Source of the DNA: Rhynchonema sp. JSB1_4
Lineage: Eukaryota > Nematoda > Chromadorea > Monhysterida > Xyalidae
Assembly (NCBI GenBank): GCA_030248065.1
Contig: JASAMV010006441.1
Location: forward strand, 1 to 64,000
Length of the DNA stretch: 64,000 bases
Direction: 5' to 3'
Of the stretch, positions 1-39,987 are shown piece by piece; position 1 is the first letter of the stretch, and every line of letters begins with the position of its first letter. The notes beneath the pieces are model-generated. The model was not told the DNA's origin, searched no databases, and worked only from the letters and a program-made list of their open reading frames with translations. A program made the position numbers and the translations under genes.

Positions 1-2432
1 TTTTGGCAGGATATATGAATCGGTGGTTATCGTGACATAAGGCCAATTTTGTGTTTCGATTTCACTATGGGGTTCTAACAATGGAGACACGCTTGTGTCT
101 GCGTCTTCACCCGCCACTGAAACAAAACTAACGCAGTGCCCCACGAGCATGTCTATGTTTTTGAGGAACATGTAACTTGTCAAGTTATTTATTTTTTTAA
201 TTTACCGCCAGGTATGTATTTGACACCCTAGGTATTGGTCGCACAATGACTATATAAGAATTCATCAAAATCAATCCTGATTTTCACGTTCAGTCACTCT
301 TAACTACTGTGCTATTTGTAATTGTCACAAAACATTTTCAACTGAAAATAATCTAGCGGATCAACCACGTTGCCGCAGGTCTGAAACATTCTCTTTACTA
401 CATGCTTTGTGTGCGATCACGCAACGCAACGTCATTGCCCCGTCACTTTCCCTCTTTACGATTCAGGAAAAAAATTTGACCAATTCTTATAAAGTCATTG
501 TACAACCAATACCATCAATTATAGCCCACTGATTGCGCATCGTCTCAGAGAATGGCACTTGTTGGTTTAGTACCAAGCAAAGCTGTGCAATGAACTTCCA
601 TGCAACCTGTCCCTTCAGGTTCAGCAATGAAATAAGTGTCAAACATCAGTCTCCAGATTGTTTTGGTGTTGGCCGCCGCATCTGATCTTGGATTCAATGT
701 TACGTAAAAACTACTATTTAACTTTCCCACGAAAGTCAAATTATAAATGCGGGAAAAGCTTCGAATGTTAGAGAGCAACAGCTATTTTAATTAAGAAGTT
801 GATATCTTGTCGGTATTTTATCATGAATGACATCACAGCGCATAAACTGCGAACCGCACCTGTGCTTAATAATTAATCTCAAATAAAAACACGAAAAAAC
901 TGAAAAAATGTTACGCAGAATTCATTAAAAGTTAATAAAAATACAACAAAGTTGGCTGCGCGCGTGAATGTTTGAACCCGCGGCCTTTCATCTTCAGTGC
1001 TGCGCGTTATACCGCTCGGACATCGCTTCGCCAATCTCCTTCACAAGCTTTACTACATATGTAACTACGCGTGCATTGCTGCATTGCCTGTTGTGCTTGC
1101 TGCCTGTGTGTGTGTGTGCTGGCTGCCTGCCTGCCTGTGTGTGTGTGTGCTGGCTGGCTGGCTGTGTGTTGTGTTTAATACATTGTGCGCTTTATGAATC
1201 AGGCAACTACGTAGCGTGCACTAATGCATTATTGTGTGTGTCTGAGCGTCCATTATGGCTCTTTTTGAGCTGAAAAACATTTAACGAATTGGAATTAATA
1301 TATTTTTGACGTAACAAAAACTAAAAACACATATAATCTCTGATTTTGGCTTTAGAACCACACATTCTGTACAAAAAGTCATGGTCTGGAACCGTTCATA
1401 CTAAAAGTTACGAACTCGGCGATAGCACCACCGTGTTTCTCGAGTACGAAAACCACATAAACAACTTTAATAGTTCTGGTAACCCAACTTTTCGGCGAAA
1501 TTTTACTTCGGGAAGCACACTTTACATACAAAAAGTCGTGGTCATGGTCTGGAACCGGTCTCAGTCGTGGAGTTACGAAGTCGGCGATAGCACCATCGTG
1601 TTTCTCGTGTGCGAAAACCCTATATGCGATATTAACATTTCTAGTGTTCAGTAACGTCTGGGCCCTGACTACTCTTTTGTGGAAAAAAAAAAGGGAAAGA
1701 ACGTTTTTACAAAAATGACAACTGTATCTTGCCCGCGATTGCGCGTGTGGGCACGCAGCGGGATGAAATTTTGTGTGGCCATTTTGGGGCACGGTATATA
1801 CATTGTGTGCAAGTTTGAGCTCATTCGGTTGAGTATTGTTGAAATAGCGCACGATCAAAATTTTCAGAAAGCGCACTATAGGGAATGAACCATATGTCGC
1901 TTAGCATTACCATGCTAGCTCCGATGTACCTTCAAACCGTCGATCTACAAACAAATCGGGGACGTTGGCAATAAGTTACGTTAAGTATTAAAGTATTGGA
2001 AGTTAAGCGCTCGCGATTATGTGCGGCTCAACGCACACTCCTATACTACATGTGTGTGTGTCTGTGTGATAAATTGATGTGAAACTGAACTATAACAGTT
2101 TGCACACATACACAAGCAGGGGTGATGGGGCGGAATAAATAAATTTAAATGTGTCCGAATAAAAGAAGACTGATATTTATTGTTAATCGTGACTGACTGT
2201 ATACGTTTTGTTTATGGTCGTGTGTGGGTATGTGACGTTTAATTGAGCGCACTATGATATATGGAGCGACGTTTGTGATTGTTAAGTGTGATTTAAGTGG
2301 CGCATTGAGATGAACGAAAATGAAATTTTTATAATTGATAATTGTTGGCGTGCTTAAAAACACACACATACACGGACACGGACTGAATCGAGAAAGGAGC
2401 ACGTTTAATAATCGTTTTATTTTTCTTTGCAG
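1..2432. other. Non-coding stretch upstream of the first visible unc-62 exon
   Basis: No exon could be supported here. The missing first half of the Meis domain was looked for and not found, so this is most simply intron. It holds TG/CTGG microsatellite DNA at about 1100-1160 and a diverged tandem duplication at about 1370-1630. Open frames here are short or lie in the duplication. Confidence 0.55.
1370..1630 (+). repeat. Diverged tandem duplication, period about 160 bp
   Basis: The first copy reads ACAAAAAGTC then TGGTCTGGAACCG, and later GGCGATAGCACCACCGTG, then CGAAAACC. The second copy, from about 1527, repeats these blocks in the same order and spacing with scattered changes. The long open frames on both strands here come from the duplication and are not gene-like. 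Confidence 0.6.
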
Positions 2433-31438
<29,006 letters not shown>

Positions 31439-34005
31439 TTATTATTTGAATGTTTGAATTTGAATCTTCCCGCCAACAACGCTCATTGGCTGGCTGGCTG
31501 CGCTGCGGCTGCTGGATTAGCTAGTATGTATACTTGTTTCTTGCGTGTACTAAATGTTATTCGCATCAATGTATAATTGAATGTGTTATGTGAATGGGAT
31601 TGAATTGGCTTCGAGTTTGTTGCTGACGTTTCCTATAGTTTGAGCCCTTTTCCTTCTCGTTGTGAAACATCAGACAAACAAATTCATTTCGCCCGACTCA
31701 AAACTGTGGCTGCTATACATTATACACAAACATGATGGTTCCCAGTTGTGATCTAAAATTGAATGTCAAAAACAAAAATTGTTAGCCGTTATTCTGAGCG
31801 ATCTTAGTTGATTTCACAGAGATGTCATAACCATGTATGGTACGTCATGTGTTAGAAGCACTATTTTGCATATTATAATGGTCTTCAATAGAGTGCTTGG
31901 TGACCATTGATTGCTATAATATAATAGTGGAGCATTCCTTTTTGGGTTTTATAGTGTAACCACAAAACAGTACATTATTGTATAATTTCGAAAACCCCAA
32001 CTTATAATGAAACTTCTGCGTTATTTTACAAAATCTGCCCCGACTGTTGCTTTGTTTTAGCAGACCTATTTCTTTCCTCTGTCTTGTCCGCTCGCCCCAC
32101 AGGGTCACAACACCTAGCGCAATTTAGCACATTTTATCAATATTAATAGAATCGCGGTACACACTTTCAAATCGTATTGTAGCACTTTTGATTGTTTCTA
32201 TTTTGAAAATATTGTTTTTGAGCATCTCATATTAAAATAAAGCTCTCAGTTATTTGATATTTATATCGTACACAAATCTATATACCGGTTATCTAAATTT
32301 CTTCGTCTCTTATGTTTTATAAGAAAATCAAAAATTTTCGCGTGAAATTTTTGAGAGAGTGAATCCATGTCTCTATTGTGAGCCACACAATGACATCTGA
32401 TATATAGAGGGTTCTTATTCTTCTAATTATGACATTTTCAGATAAAAAACGGACATGAGTATTTTTAGTGTCAAGCTTAAACCATGACAATTTCAGATAA
32501 GTAATTGTTCTTGTTTCAAAATCTTCTGCTTTTCGTACTTTGGTCATTATTTTGCTGATATGATTTTTCTGCTCAGAAAAAAAATCGTTCGTTCACGCTA
32601 TACAAGGTCATAATTGTTTTATTTTGAATCGCACACATACTATTGCCAGTGTTTTTAATTGTACATAACATACTGTATAATCCGACTGTAGAATTTCTCT
32701 TACTAAACTTCAAACGGAACCAAAATCGTTTTCTCTATTTTATGTTATTTTGTTTTTGTCAAGTTTCTCATGCCGTCTCATTTTCAGTTTTTTTCGCGCT
32801 GTTTGTGTGTTTTCGATATATAATTGGTGTTTGACTTTTTTGGCAGAAAAGCGCACGATATTTGCGTGTTGAGTAGAAATAAAATAAATTAAAAGAAACC
32901 GCCGTTTGGTCCGATTTGAATGATATAACTATTGCAACAGAAAATAAAGTAGCATGAAAAATTTGAAGCGTTGTGGCAGTCCGACAGCTTGAACAGATAA
33001 AGTGCTCACTGACTCAACGTAATAAAACCGTTTGACGATATTCGGTTTCTAGCCTGAGTTATGTTATGTTATTTAAGGTTTCATGTAGGGTACCCAAATG
33101 GGCGAAAAACTAAATCGTTCATTCCTCGAAAGAGATTCGGTGAATTGAAATAATCTTCGTATCATTCGAATCAACGTGGAAAACTAGTCCACAGAACACA
33201 TTGCATGAACTCTCTTCCCTTTAGACAGAATCTATATGAAAGTATGTAAAAGGGTGCCTCGTTTTTCTGAGAACTACTCAGATTTTTTTCAAACTGACAG
33301 GAACTATGTACTCAAACTTTTGCCTTATAGGTACTCATATGTATTCGGAATTCCGGTGCCTGCTGCGACATTTTTCATCCTGCAGCATGATCTCAAAGAA
33401 CCCCCACTGAAGGTGCACTGGGCGGTTTGCTTTGTGACTATGCTGCGCATCACAAAGCAAGGTCTAATCAAAGGCATAACATGTTGAACACTGGTGGGTC
33501 TGTCACATAAATTTAGTTTACAGTAGGTTCAGTTCATAAATTGTTTAGTTTACAGTTTACTTTGCCATTTGTTTGTGTAAGTCACGTCTAATCAGTGTAA
33601 AATTTCGCGCGTCAAAACTTAGTTTACTTTTCTCTCTGTATCAAAAAAATCTGACCACGCACGTTACTGTATCTTGAATGCATGCCCTTCCGCACCAGCA
33701 GTTAGCGTGTGTATTTACGTCTTCCCAAGCCTCTTTCTCCCTTTGTGTGCTTGATGCAGCTCGCTATACATATGTAAAATTATATGTTCTCCAAAATTAA
33801 GCCTTACATTTTCGGTGCATTTTGTACCACGAAAAAAACGGGTTTCTGACAAAAACACGCAGCTCAAGAGTTTGTCATAATTTCCTGTTTAAAACACCCA
33901 TTCCTTTTCCAGAAGCGCACATCGGGTTCTCCACCCAATATTATCAACGTGTCGCTCGCACAAGTGTCTGCATAAATAAGTGATCCTTTTTTGTACCTGC
34001 ACCAA
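31439..34005 (+). other. unc-62 3' flank / probable 3' UTR, then intergenic
   Basis: AT-rich with no recognised gene. The same frame stays open for about 54 codons past the unc-62 stop. AATAAA candidates lie at 32236 and about 32879. Nothing gene-like was found up to the Kelch-gene start at 34006. Confidence 0.45.
32236..32241 (+). promoter_or_regulatory. Candidate polyadenylation signal for unc-62
   Basis: AATAAA about 800 nt after the stop codon in AT-rich DNA. A second cluster (AAATAAAATAAA) lies near 32879. The choice between them is a guess. Confidence 0.3.
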
Positions 34006-37000
34006 ATGCACCGAATCAGGCTGCTGTTTGTGGTGAGCGCAATGTTGCTGTGGCACACCAGTGTGAAGGGATCGGACAACGACCGAGACAAGGTTGGGTG
34101 CACGACAACGAGTCGTAGCAAGTCATTTTTATACGCGTGAAAATAGCGTGACGGCAGGCGCGTCTACATAAACGCACCGTGTCAAGTCACATGCGCATGT
34201 TTCGATGTCACTACCGTGTGTACGATCACCACCGCAGACGGGTGCATGGTTTGAGTCACGAGTCACGCACGACACCGGGCATCCTTATTTTTGTATAATT
34301 GCAATTATACGTGCACGTGTGCCACTTTACGTGTTCGTAGTGATGTGGTTTGAGAAGGGAATTTGGAATATTATGTTTCACCAATATTTGTATTCCAATC
34401 TGCCTCATCACATGCGTCTTTTTCCTGATTCCGCGGCTCAACCACGCGCGGTGGCCGGGCAATTGAGCAAGACCAGTTTGAGCAAGACCACTTTTAGCAA
34501 GTGAAAAAGAGCAGAGCCAAAAGGGCAAAGCCCAAATAAGAGCAAGACAAAAAGGGCAAAGCCCTAATAAGGGCAAGACCAAAAGGGCAAAGCCCGAATA
34601 AGAGCAAGACAAAAAGGGCAAGACAAAAAGGGCAGCACCAAAAGGGCAAGACCAAAAGGGCAAAGCCCAAATAAGAGCAAGACAAAAAGGGCAGGATCTT
34701 AGTTCAAAAATGTCGTGTACGATTCGACGTGCAATTCGAATTAAGACGTACGATCTCAAGATTTTATCCCAGCACCCAACGCGCATTTGTTTATTATTTC
34801 GGTTCGTTTGCTCATCGTTTGCGTAAGTATCAAAATCATCGCTATTGTTTACATGAAACACAGAAAAACCTTTTGCTGTCACCTTACAAGATCAGGAATA
34901 AATCATGGCTTTCTTGGGTCAATTGTATCCTTGTGAGCTGTGTCTTCGCATGAGTTGACTTATTTTTGTTGGTGGCAAATATTTTGCCACAGTGCTGAAA
35001 ATCACATAGTTGACTCAAGTTTCACCGTGCAGAAATGCACACAGGCACATGCAAAACTGCGAATGTCAAAATGCTGATGTCACCGCTGACCTGGCAACAC
35101 AACATATCCTTTCGTCTCATCTGATTCGATAACTTCTGTAGATTTTAATGTGTTCTGTTGTGCTACGTTTAGTGTAAACGAAAATCTGTTGGTTTTTGTG
35201 CATTTATTACTCAAGTAAATAAATTTATTCAGCATTGATTGACATCTGATAACGTACGGTTTGAAGCAATGCATTGCACACATGAAAAACAATTTAAAAT
35301 GCATAGTGCTAAGGGCGAACTTAGGTTAAATCCGGAATCCGGAAATGGCTTGCATATAAAAAATACAAAACATTTCCGGACTCCGGAAATATTTCCGGAA
35401 AACGCAGAAATTTACATGCAAAAATAATGCGTTTTCCGGAAATATTTCCGGATTCCGGTTTTATTAACAAGGTGAATTTTACATGCTAAAACGCTACAAA
35501 TATAATGTGGAATCAAGGTGCGATTGCCTGAACAACGTATTGTAATGCGATATTTGGACTTTGCCCTTTTGGTCTTGCCTTGCCCTCTTGGACTTTGCCC
35601 TTTTGGTATTGCCCTTTTGGTCTTGCCCTTTTAGTCTTGCTCTTATTTGGGCTTTGCCCTTTTGGTCTTGCCCTTATTTGGGCTTTGCCCTTTTGGTCTT
35701 GCCCTTATTTGGGCTTTGCCCTTTTGGCTCTGCTCTTTTTTTCTTGCTCAAAGTGGTCTTGCTCAATTGCCCGTGAGCCCCACGCGCAAGCTCGCCGCCG
35801 TGTGGTGTGCAAGTTTTTTTGTTTTCAAAAATCGACCAATAGAAACTTGTCCTTGGAAGTTGTAGGATGTGGCCGAGCGTGATCCAGACGAATGCGACAA
35901 GCTGTACGAAGCGTGCGTTGAGCATCGAGCGAGCGGCGCATGCGTTGACTACGACAAATGTATGCAACGAGAGCGCGACAACGCATCCGGTTAGATACTG
36001 TATCACACCCGACGTTGTGAAGCGAATGAATTTCATTGGGTGTTCTTGAAACAGAATCTTTGGTCCATTTGGCGCCTATTTGAATCAATTTATGAGAGTG
36101 AAAATCAGGTAACGGTCGCTGCATTTCATTTGTGAACAAAAAGAGAGATGTCTGGGCGCACATAGTCATCTGGTCATTCGATTGGACTCTCAAAATTGTT
36201 GGCACTGACTGAAATACTGTATGTATACCCTATTTTTTCTGTGCTGTAGAAGGCCAGCGCTTCTATTGTGACCAGACCATCAGCTGAGTGGAGCTTCCAT
36301 TCGAAGGGACTTTCATTTTTTCCGGCATGCTCTGTGAGGGACCTCTGTTAGGCAGGCTTGGTATAGTAGCGCGACCATTGAGAGTCACTTTCTGCGTTTC
36401 AGACAAAACCCTTCACACTGTGTTTGCAGCCGCCGACACGATTCTGTTGGTTCAAACGGGTGACCCCCAACTACAGCGAGTGACCATTCAGGCCAATAAT
36501 AGTGATGTGCAAGTGAGCACCGGGATTGGCATACTGCCACCAACGTACCAACAGCCACATACAGTATACAGACTCGTGTGGACGGGACGCACATTGTGGT
36601 CGTTGGCGGATGATGGCGGAGATGATGGTGAGTGGTTGTGCTGTCGATGACGAACAATGGTGGGGAAGCAACGAGAATGGTGGGAACAACACAACGGAAA
36701 TGGTGGGAACGCACCGATCCTGTCCCGGACCAATCACAAATCATTTTGAACACGAAATATGGCGATGCACTGCTTTCCGTGACATAGTTGTCACAATCGT
36801 ATCCCCAATGCTCATTGATCTCTCTCTCTCTCCAATTGTTTGCAGCCGGTCGTCGAGTGGAAGAGCTGGTCAACGGGCAGTGGCACGAACGGGCGCGATT
36901 GAGTGAAGACAGATACATGGGTGAGTGTGTCCTATGGACATAGCAGAGTGTTATTTTCCAAGCAGTTGTCGAAAAACGCTCTTCACCTCGGTGCGTAAAG

Positions 37001-38846
37001 TCCCTTTTAGCACCAAAACGCGCGTGCGAGTGAACAACACCGCTGTTTGCGTGAGCACATAACAATCTTCAAGCCGCGCGTCGTTTGTAGGCAAGACAGT
37101 GCCGATCCGATCACGTCAGTGTGATCGGTCTACGTAGTCACATCACATCAATGTGACTGAGTAGTCCGATCGGATGGCATTGATGTGACCTGACTAGTCC
37201 GATCACATCGATGTGATACAATGACGCCCCATCACTGTTTTGTGTTGTAGCTGGTGTCGGCTATCTGCCCAACAACGGCATGCTGTATGCTTGTGGGTGC
37301 TGGCTTAGTAGCTGCCGTCGTTCATGCGATTTTCTCAACTTAACGGGCAACGACACTGCTGCCTGGCAGACACGACCACTGCCCGAGGGCTGGTGCTTTG
37401 ATGAGATTGCAACAGCCGTCTTTGAGGTTGGGCATTGCACAAATGGGGAATGCTTTGTGTGTGATCACTTTTCACTTTCACTAGAGCACAGACGAACATA
37501 CATACCGAAGTTTTCCACTTTAAGCACAGTGGGCTCTTTTTGGATTTATTATTCCTGGACCAACGATTTTCCATCCAACAGTAAACTTACCAAAATAGTA
37601 GAAATTAGGGCATCGAGGACCAAAATATGGCCGTTTTCTGTTGTTTTCCGGTTGTTTTACCAAGTTTAGATGAAAACCCGCATAATCAGGTTGAACCATG
37701 CCACCAGAATGTTAAAATGCTGCCCTGAAGTGTTCCTACTAACAATGCTGAAAACACTCAGTTTTCCGCTTAAAACCGCGAGGGCTGTAAGTGGAAACGT
37801 TTCCACTTAAAGCCCCCGGGGCTCTTTGGATTAACCCACAGGCAAATGACTTTGCAAGTGCAATGCGACTGTTATCCCCATCCATTGCAACCTGTGCATT
37901 GCAGAACAACATCTACGTGTCAGGAGGCCGGCTGTGCAATTCCACGATCACCAACCGAATGTTGCGGTACGACTACGACGCGGACAAGTGGACGCAGTTG
38001 GCGTCAATGAGCAAAAGCAGATGGGCGCACGCGATGGTGGCCGATGGAGACACAATTGTAGTGAGTCGTTGGGAAAACTTCATATCGGTTTTCAACCGTA
38101 TACAAAATACAAGCAGTGAAAGCCGTAAATTGAATACCTGGATTGCGCTGCGTAGCTGACTTGAAAGCCATCAAAGTCAATTCTAAAGTAGACTTTAATT
38201 TATTTTTGTTTTTTTTGGTGACGAGCTCGCTGAACAACTATAGCACTGCTTAAGCCCAAGATATTCGACGAGACCTCTCTTCTTGAAATCAAACTTCGAG
38301 CTTTGAATATCAAGGGCACTTTGAGAACGAATGTTTTAACTATGACGTCAGCTTGAAATATGTATTTTTTGTGTGTGCACTGCCGAACTTTGTAATCATT
38401 ATGCAATACATCACACGTCCCGCTCGTCTGTCTGGTATTTTGATCTTCACTTCACTGCTTTGCTCACTTTTTTGTGACGTTAGCGTTTGTATTGTTGTTA
38501 TGCTTATACACTTATCGACGTATAACCCATGCCCAACACCAAGCCCAGCCTTATTCCAATCCAGGCATGTGGTGGATGGACATTGTCGTCATGCGAGCGA
38601 TACCATCCTTCGACCAACAGCTGGTCCCGAATGGCCAGCATGCGACGTGAGTTGTTCAGGCATCACATGTTCGCACTGACAGATGGCCGTCTGGTGGCCA
38701 TTGGGGGACGAACGAGTTGGACCGACACAAATGACCGAGTGTTGGTCTGGGATGACGGAAGGTGGACGAAGGCAAACACAACCATCGGCAACGCGCATGG
38801 GAAAATCGGTGCGGTGCTGGTGCCGAGCGATGTGTTCTTCGGATGA
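34006..38846 (+). CDS. Predicted secreted Kelch-repeat beta-propeller protein
   Basis: Proposed exons: 34006-34092, 35866-35989, 36250-36267, 36403-36627, 36846-36920, 37251-37426, 37842-38060, 38565-38846 (stop TGA), phase-consistent and 401 residues long. The start ATG (context ACCAA) opens a signal peptide (MHRIRLLFVVSAMLLWHTSV). A Cys-rich segment follows (DEC, EAC, GAC, DKC), then Kelch blades: NNIYVSGGR to LRYDYDADKWTQLASM, GGWTLSSCERYHPSTNSW, and RLVAIGGR to VWDDGRW. Earlier exons look like weaker blades. No BTB domain or membrane segment is visible, so an extracellular role is inferred; the ligand is unknown. Donors include GTTGGG (34093, 37427) and GTTAGA (35990). The weak point is exon 3: an in-frame TGA at 36285 is avoided only if a 135-nt intron (36268-36402) is removed. 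Otherwise exons 1-3 encode an 82-residue secreted peptide and the Kelch gene starts separately. The Kelch part is secure; the link to the signal peptide is moderate. Confidence 0.75.
34457..35772. mobile_element. Foldback element with subterminal tandem repeats in the Kelch-gene first intron
   Basis: The ends GGGCAATTGAGCAAGACCA and its reverse complement bound about 1.3 kb. Inside each end is an array of a roughly 32-bp unit (AAAGGGCAAAGCCCAAATAA and variants): 34500-34692 on the left, the inverse at 35563-35750 on the right. The interior carries TCCGGAAATATTTCCGGA palindromes (about 35330-35460). The arrays create long Leu/Pro/Cys-rich open frames that are artefacts. Confidence 0.7.
37100..37222. 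repeat. Cluster of short ATGTGAT/ATCACAT palindromic repeats
   Basis: Units such as GATCACATCGATGTGAT, CACATCAATGTGAC and GATCGGATGGCATTGATGTG recur with AGTCCGATC spacers just upstream of the Kelch exon at 37251. A simple repeat or an element remnant; no function can be assigned. Confidence 0.5.
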
Positions 38847-39987
38847 TTTTGTGTGATTTTTTCTTGTTCCTTCTTCTTTTACTGCAACGTTGGCTTATAC
38901 TTCGTGCCAAATTTAACTTGGATTACGCAATGGACTTGGATTTTTTATTGTTTCGTTATTCCAACAAGCACTTTTTGATCATCAAGAACCTTCGTTTCTA
39001 CGTGCGTTCCCGTTTTCATATCGTGTCGTTCGTTATGGCGAAACTTTTTGTATTCGGACCGTTGGCATCGGCGCATCGTTGCTGTAAAATACTGGGCACG
39101 TAATACAGTCTCCAAGAACCGGTTGTGGGTATGCATGTACCGGGATGCTGTTTGCCAACCTTTTGAACAGCACAATATCTACGTCGTTTCATGTAAATCA
39201 TGGTTGCGCTTTGTTTACAAAAATTGACACTAATAAAAACTCATAAACAAAAACGTAGCGATGAAACAGTAAAGAACAAATAAAACGAAACGCGAGCAAT
39301 GATGTTCCCGAGCGAACAAAACAGCAACAAGAAATTCGTTATTGAAGACACAAGAATAGTCGTGTTATCACTGCACGGGTAAAAAGTAATTCTAGAATTC
39401 TCTCCTAGAATTCTAGAATTAAGATTGGCGGTGTTCATATCGTGACTCCAACGATCCGCATCCGCAACGCATCCAAACACGGGTCCGTCTGGTTCGATGG
39501 AATTTGGGTTTCGTAAAAATGCCAAGATTTGCATTGTCATGTTTTACATAATATTTGGTGTAAAAGGCGCGAAATTCTCAAGCACTGGGTAAAAATGACT
39601 TTTCAAAGACGGAACAAGCACTAGATAAAAATTATTTTTTGGATTTGACCCCTCTTGGCCAAAAGCTGGATCCGCGACTGCCACGAACTAAGATACATGT
39701 AGAAGCAGTGCTTTGTTCGTTCCGGCATGGAATTTATATTGATTTTATGTTTAGTATATGGCTGTACACAACGGTGCATGTGCGTGGTACTTCTGCACCG
39801 AAAACTGGTTTGGCCATGAATAACAAGACACGAAAACTTTTACGTACCGCGCAAATTTTTTTAAAACATATTTGGTTGTTTCCCAACGGCAGAGACATCT
39901 TTCATCTTTTTACTCTTTATGTTCTACCAATTTTTGCGGTAAAAATTCCCGACTGATCCATCAATTGCAATGGTGACTTGAACCCCG
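38847..39987 (+). other. Kelch-gene 3' flank and intergenic DNA
   Basis: No gene found. It contains a candidate AATAAA at 39232, 386 nt after the Kelch stop, and a perfect 15-bp-arm hairpin at 39387-39421 (TAATTCTAGAATTCT and its complement, 5-bp loop). Confidence 0.5.
39387..39421. repeat. Perfect 15-bp hairpin
   Basis: TAATTCTAGAATTCT, five bases, then its exact reverse complement. The arms are themselves near-palindromic (TTCTAGAA). It lies between the Kelch gene and the next gene; role unknown. Confidence 0.7.

Noticed and set aside
1379..1876. 165-residue minus-strand open frame
   Set aside because: It lies over a diverged tandem duplication and shows no recognisable domain.
34256..34882. 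208-residue minus-strand open frame, Leu/Pro/Cys/Trp-rich
   Set aside because: It is produced by the tandem arrays of the foldback element (LGFALLVLPFW-type repeats) and has no protein-like composition; the mirror frame on the plus strand at 35561-35882 has the same cause.
36285..36287. Selenocysteine or programmed readthrough at the in-frame TGA
   Set aside because: No Cys-aligned position or hairpin evidence; a phase-correct intron with GT and TTTCAG ends explains the open frame more simply.
36385..37065. 226-residue minus-strand open frame
   Set aside because: It runs antisense to Kelch exons and crosses their introns; the plus-strand reading has signal-peptide and Kelch motifs and matching splice phases.
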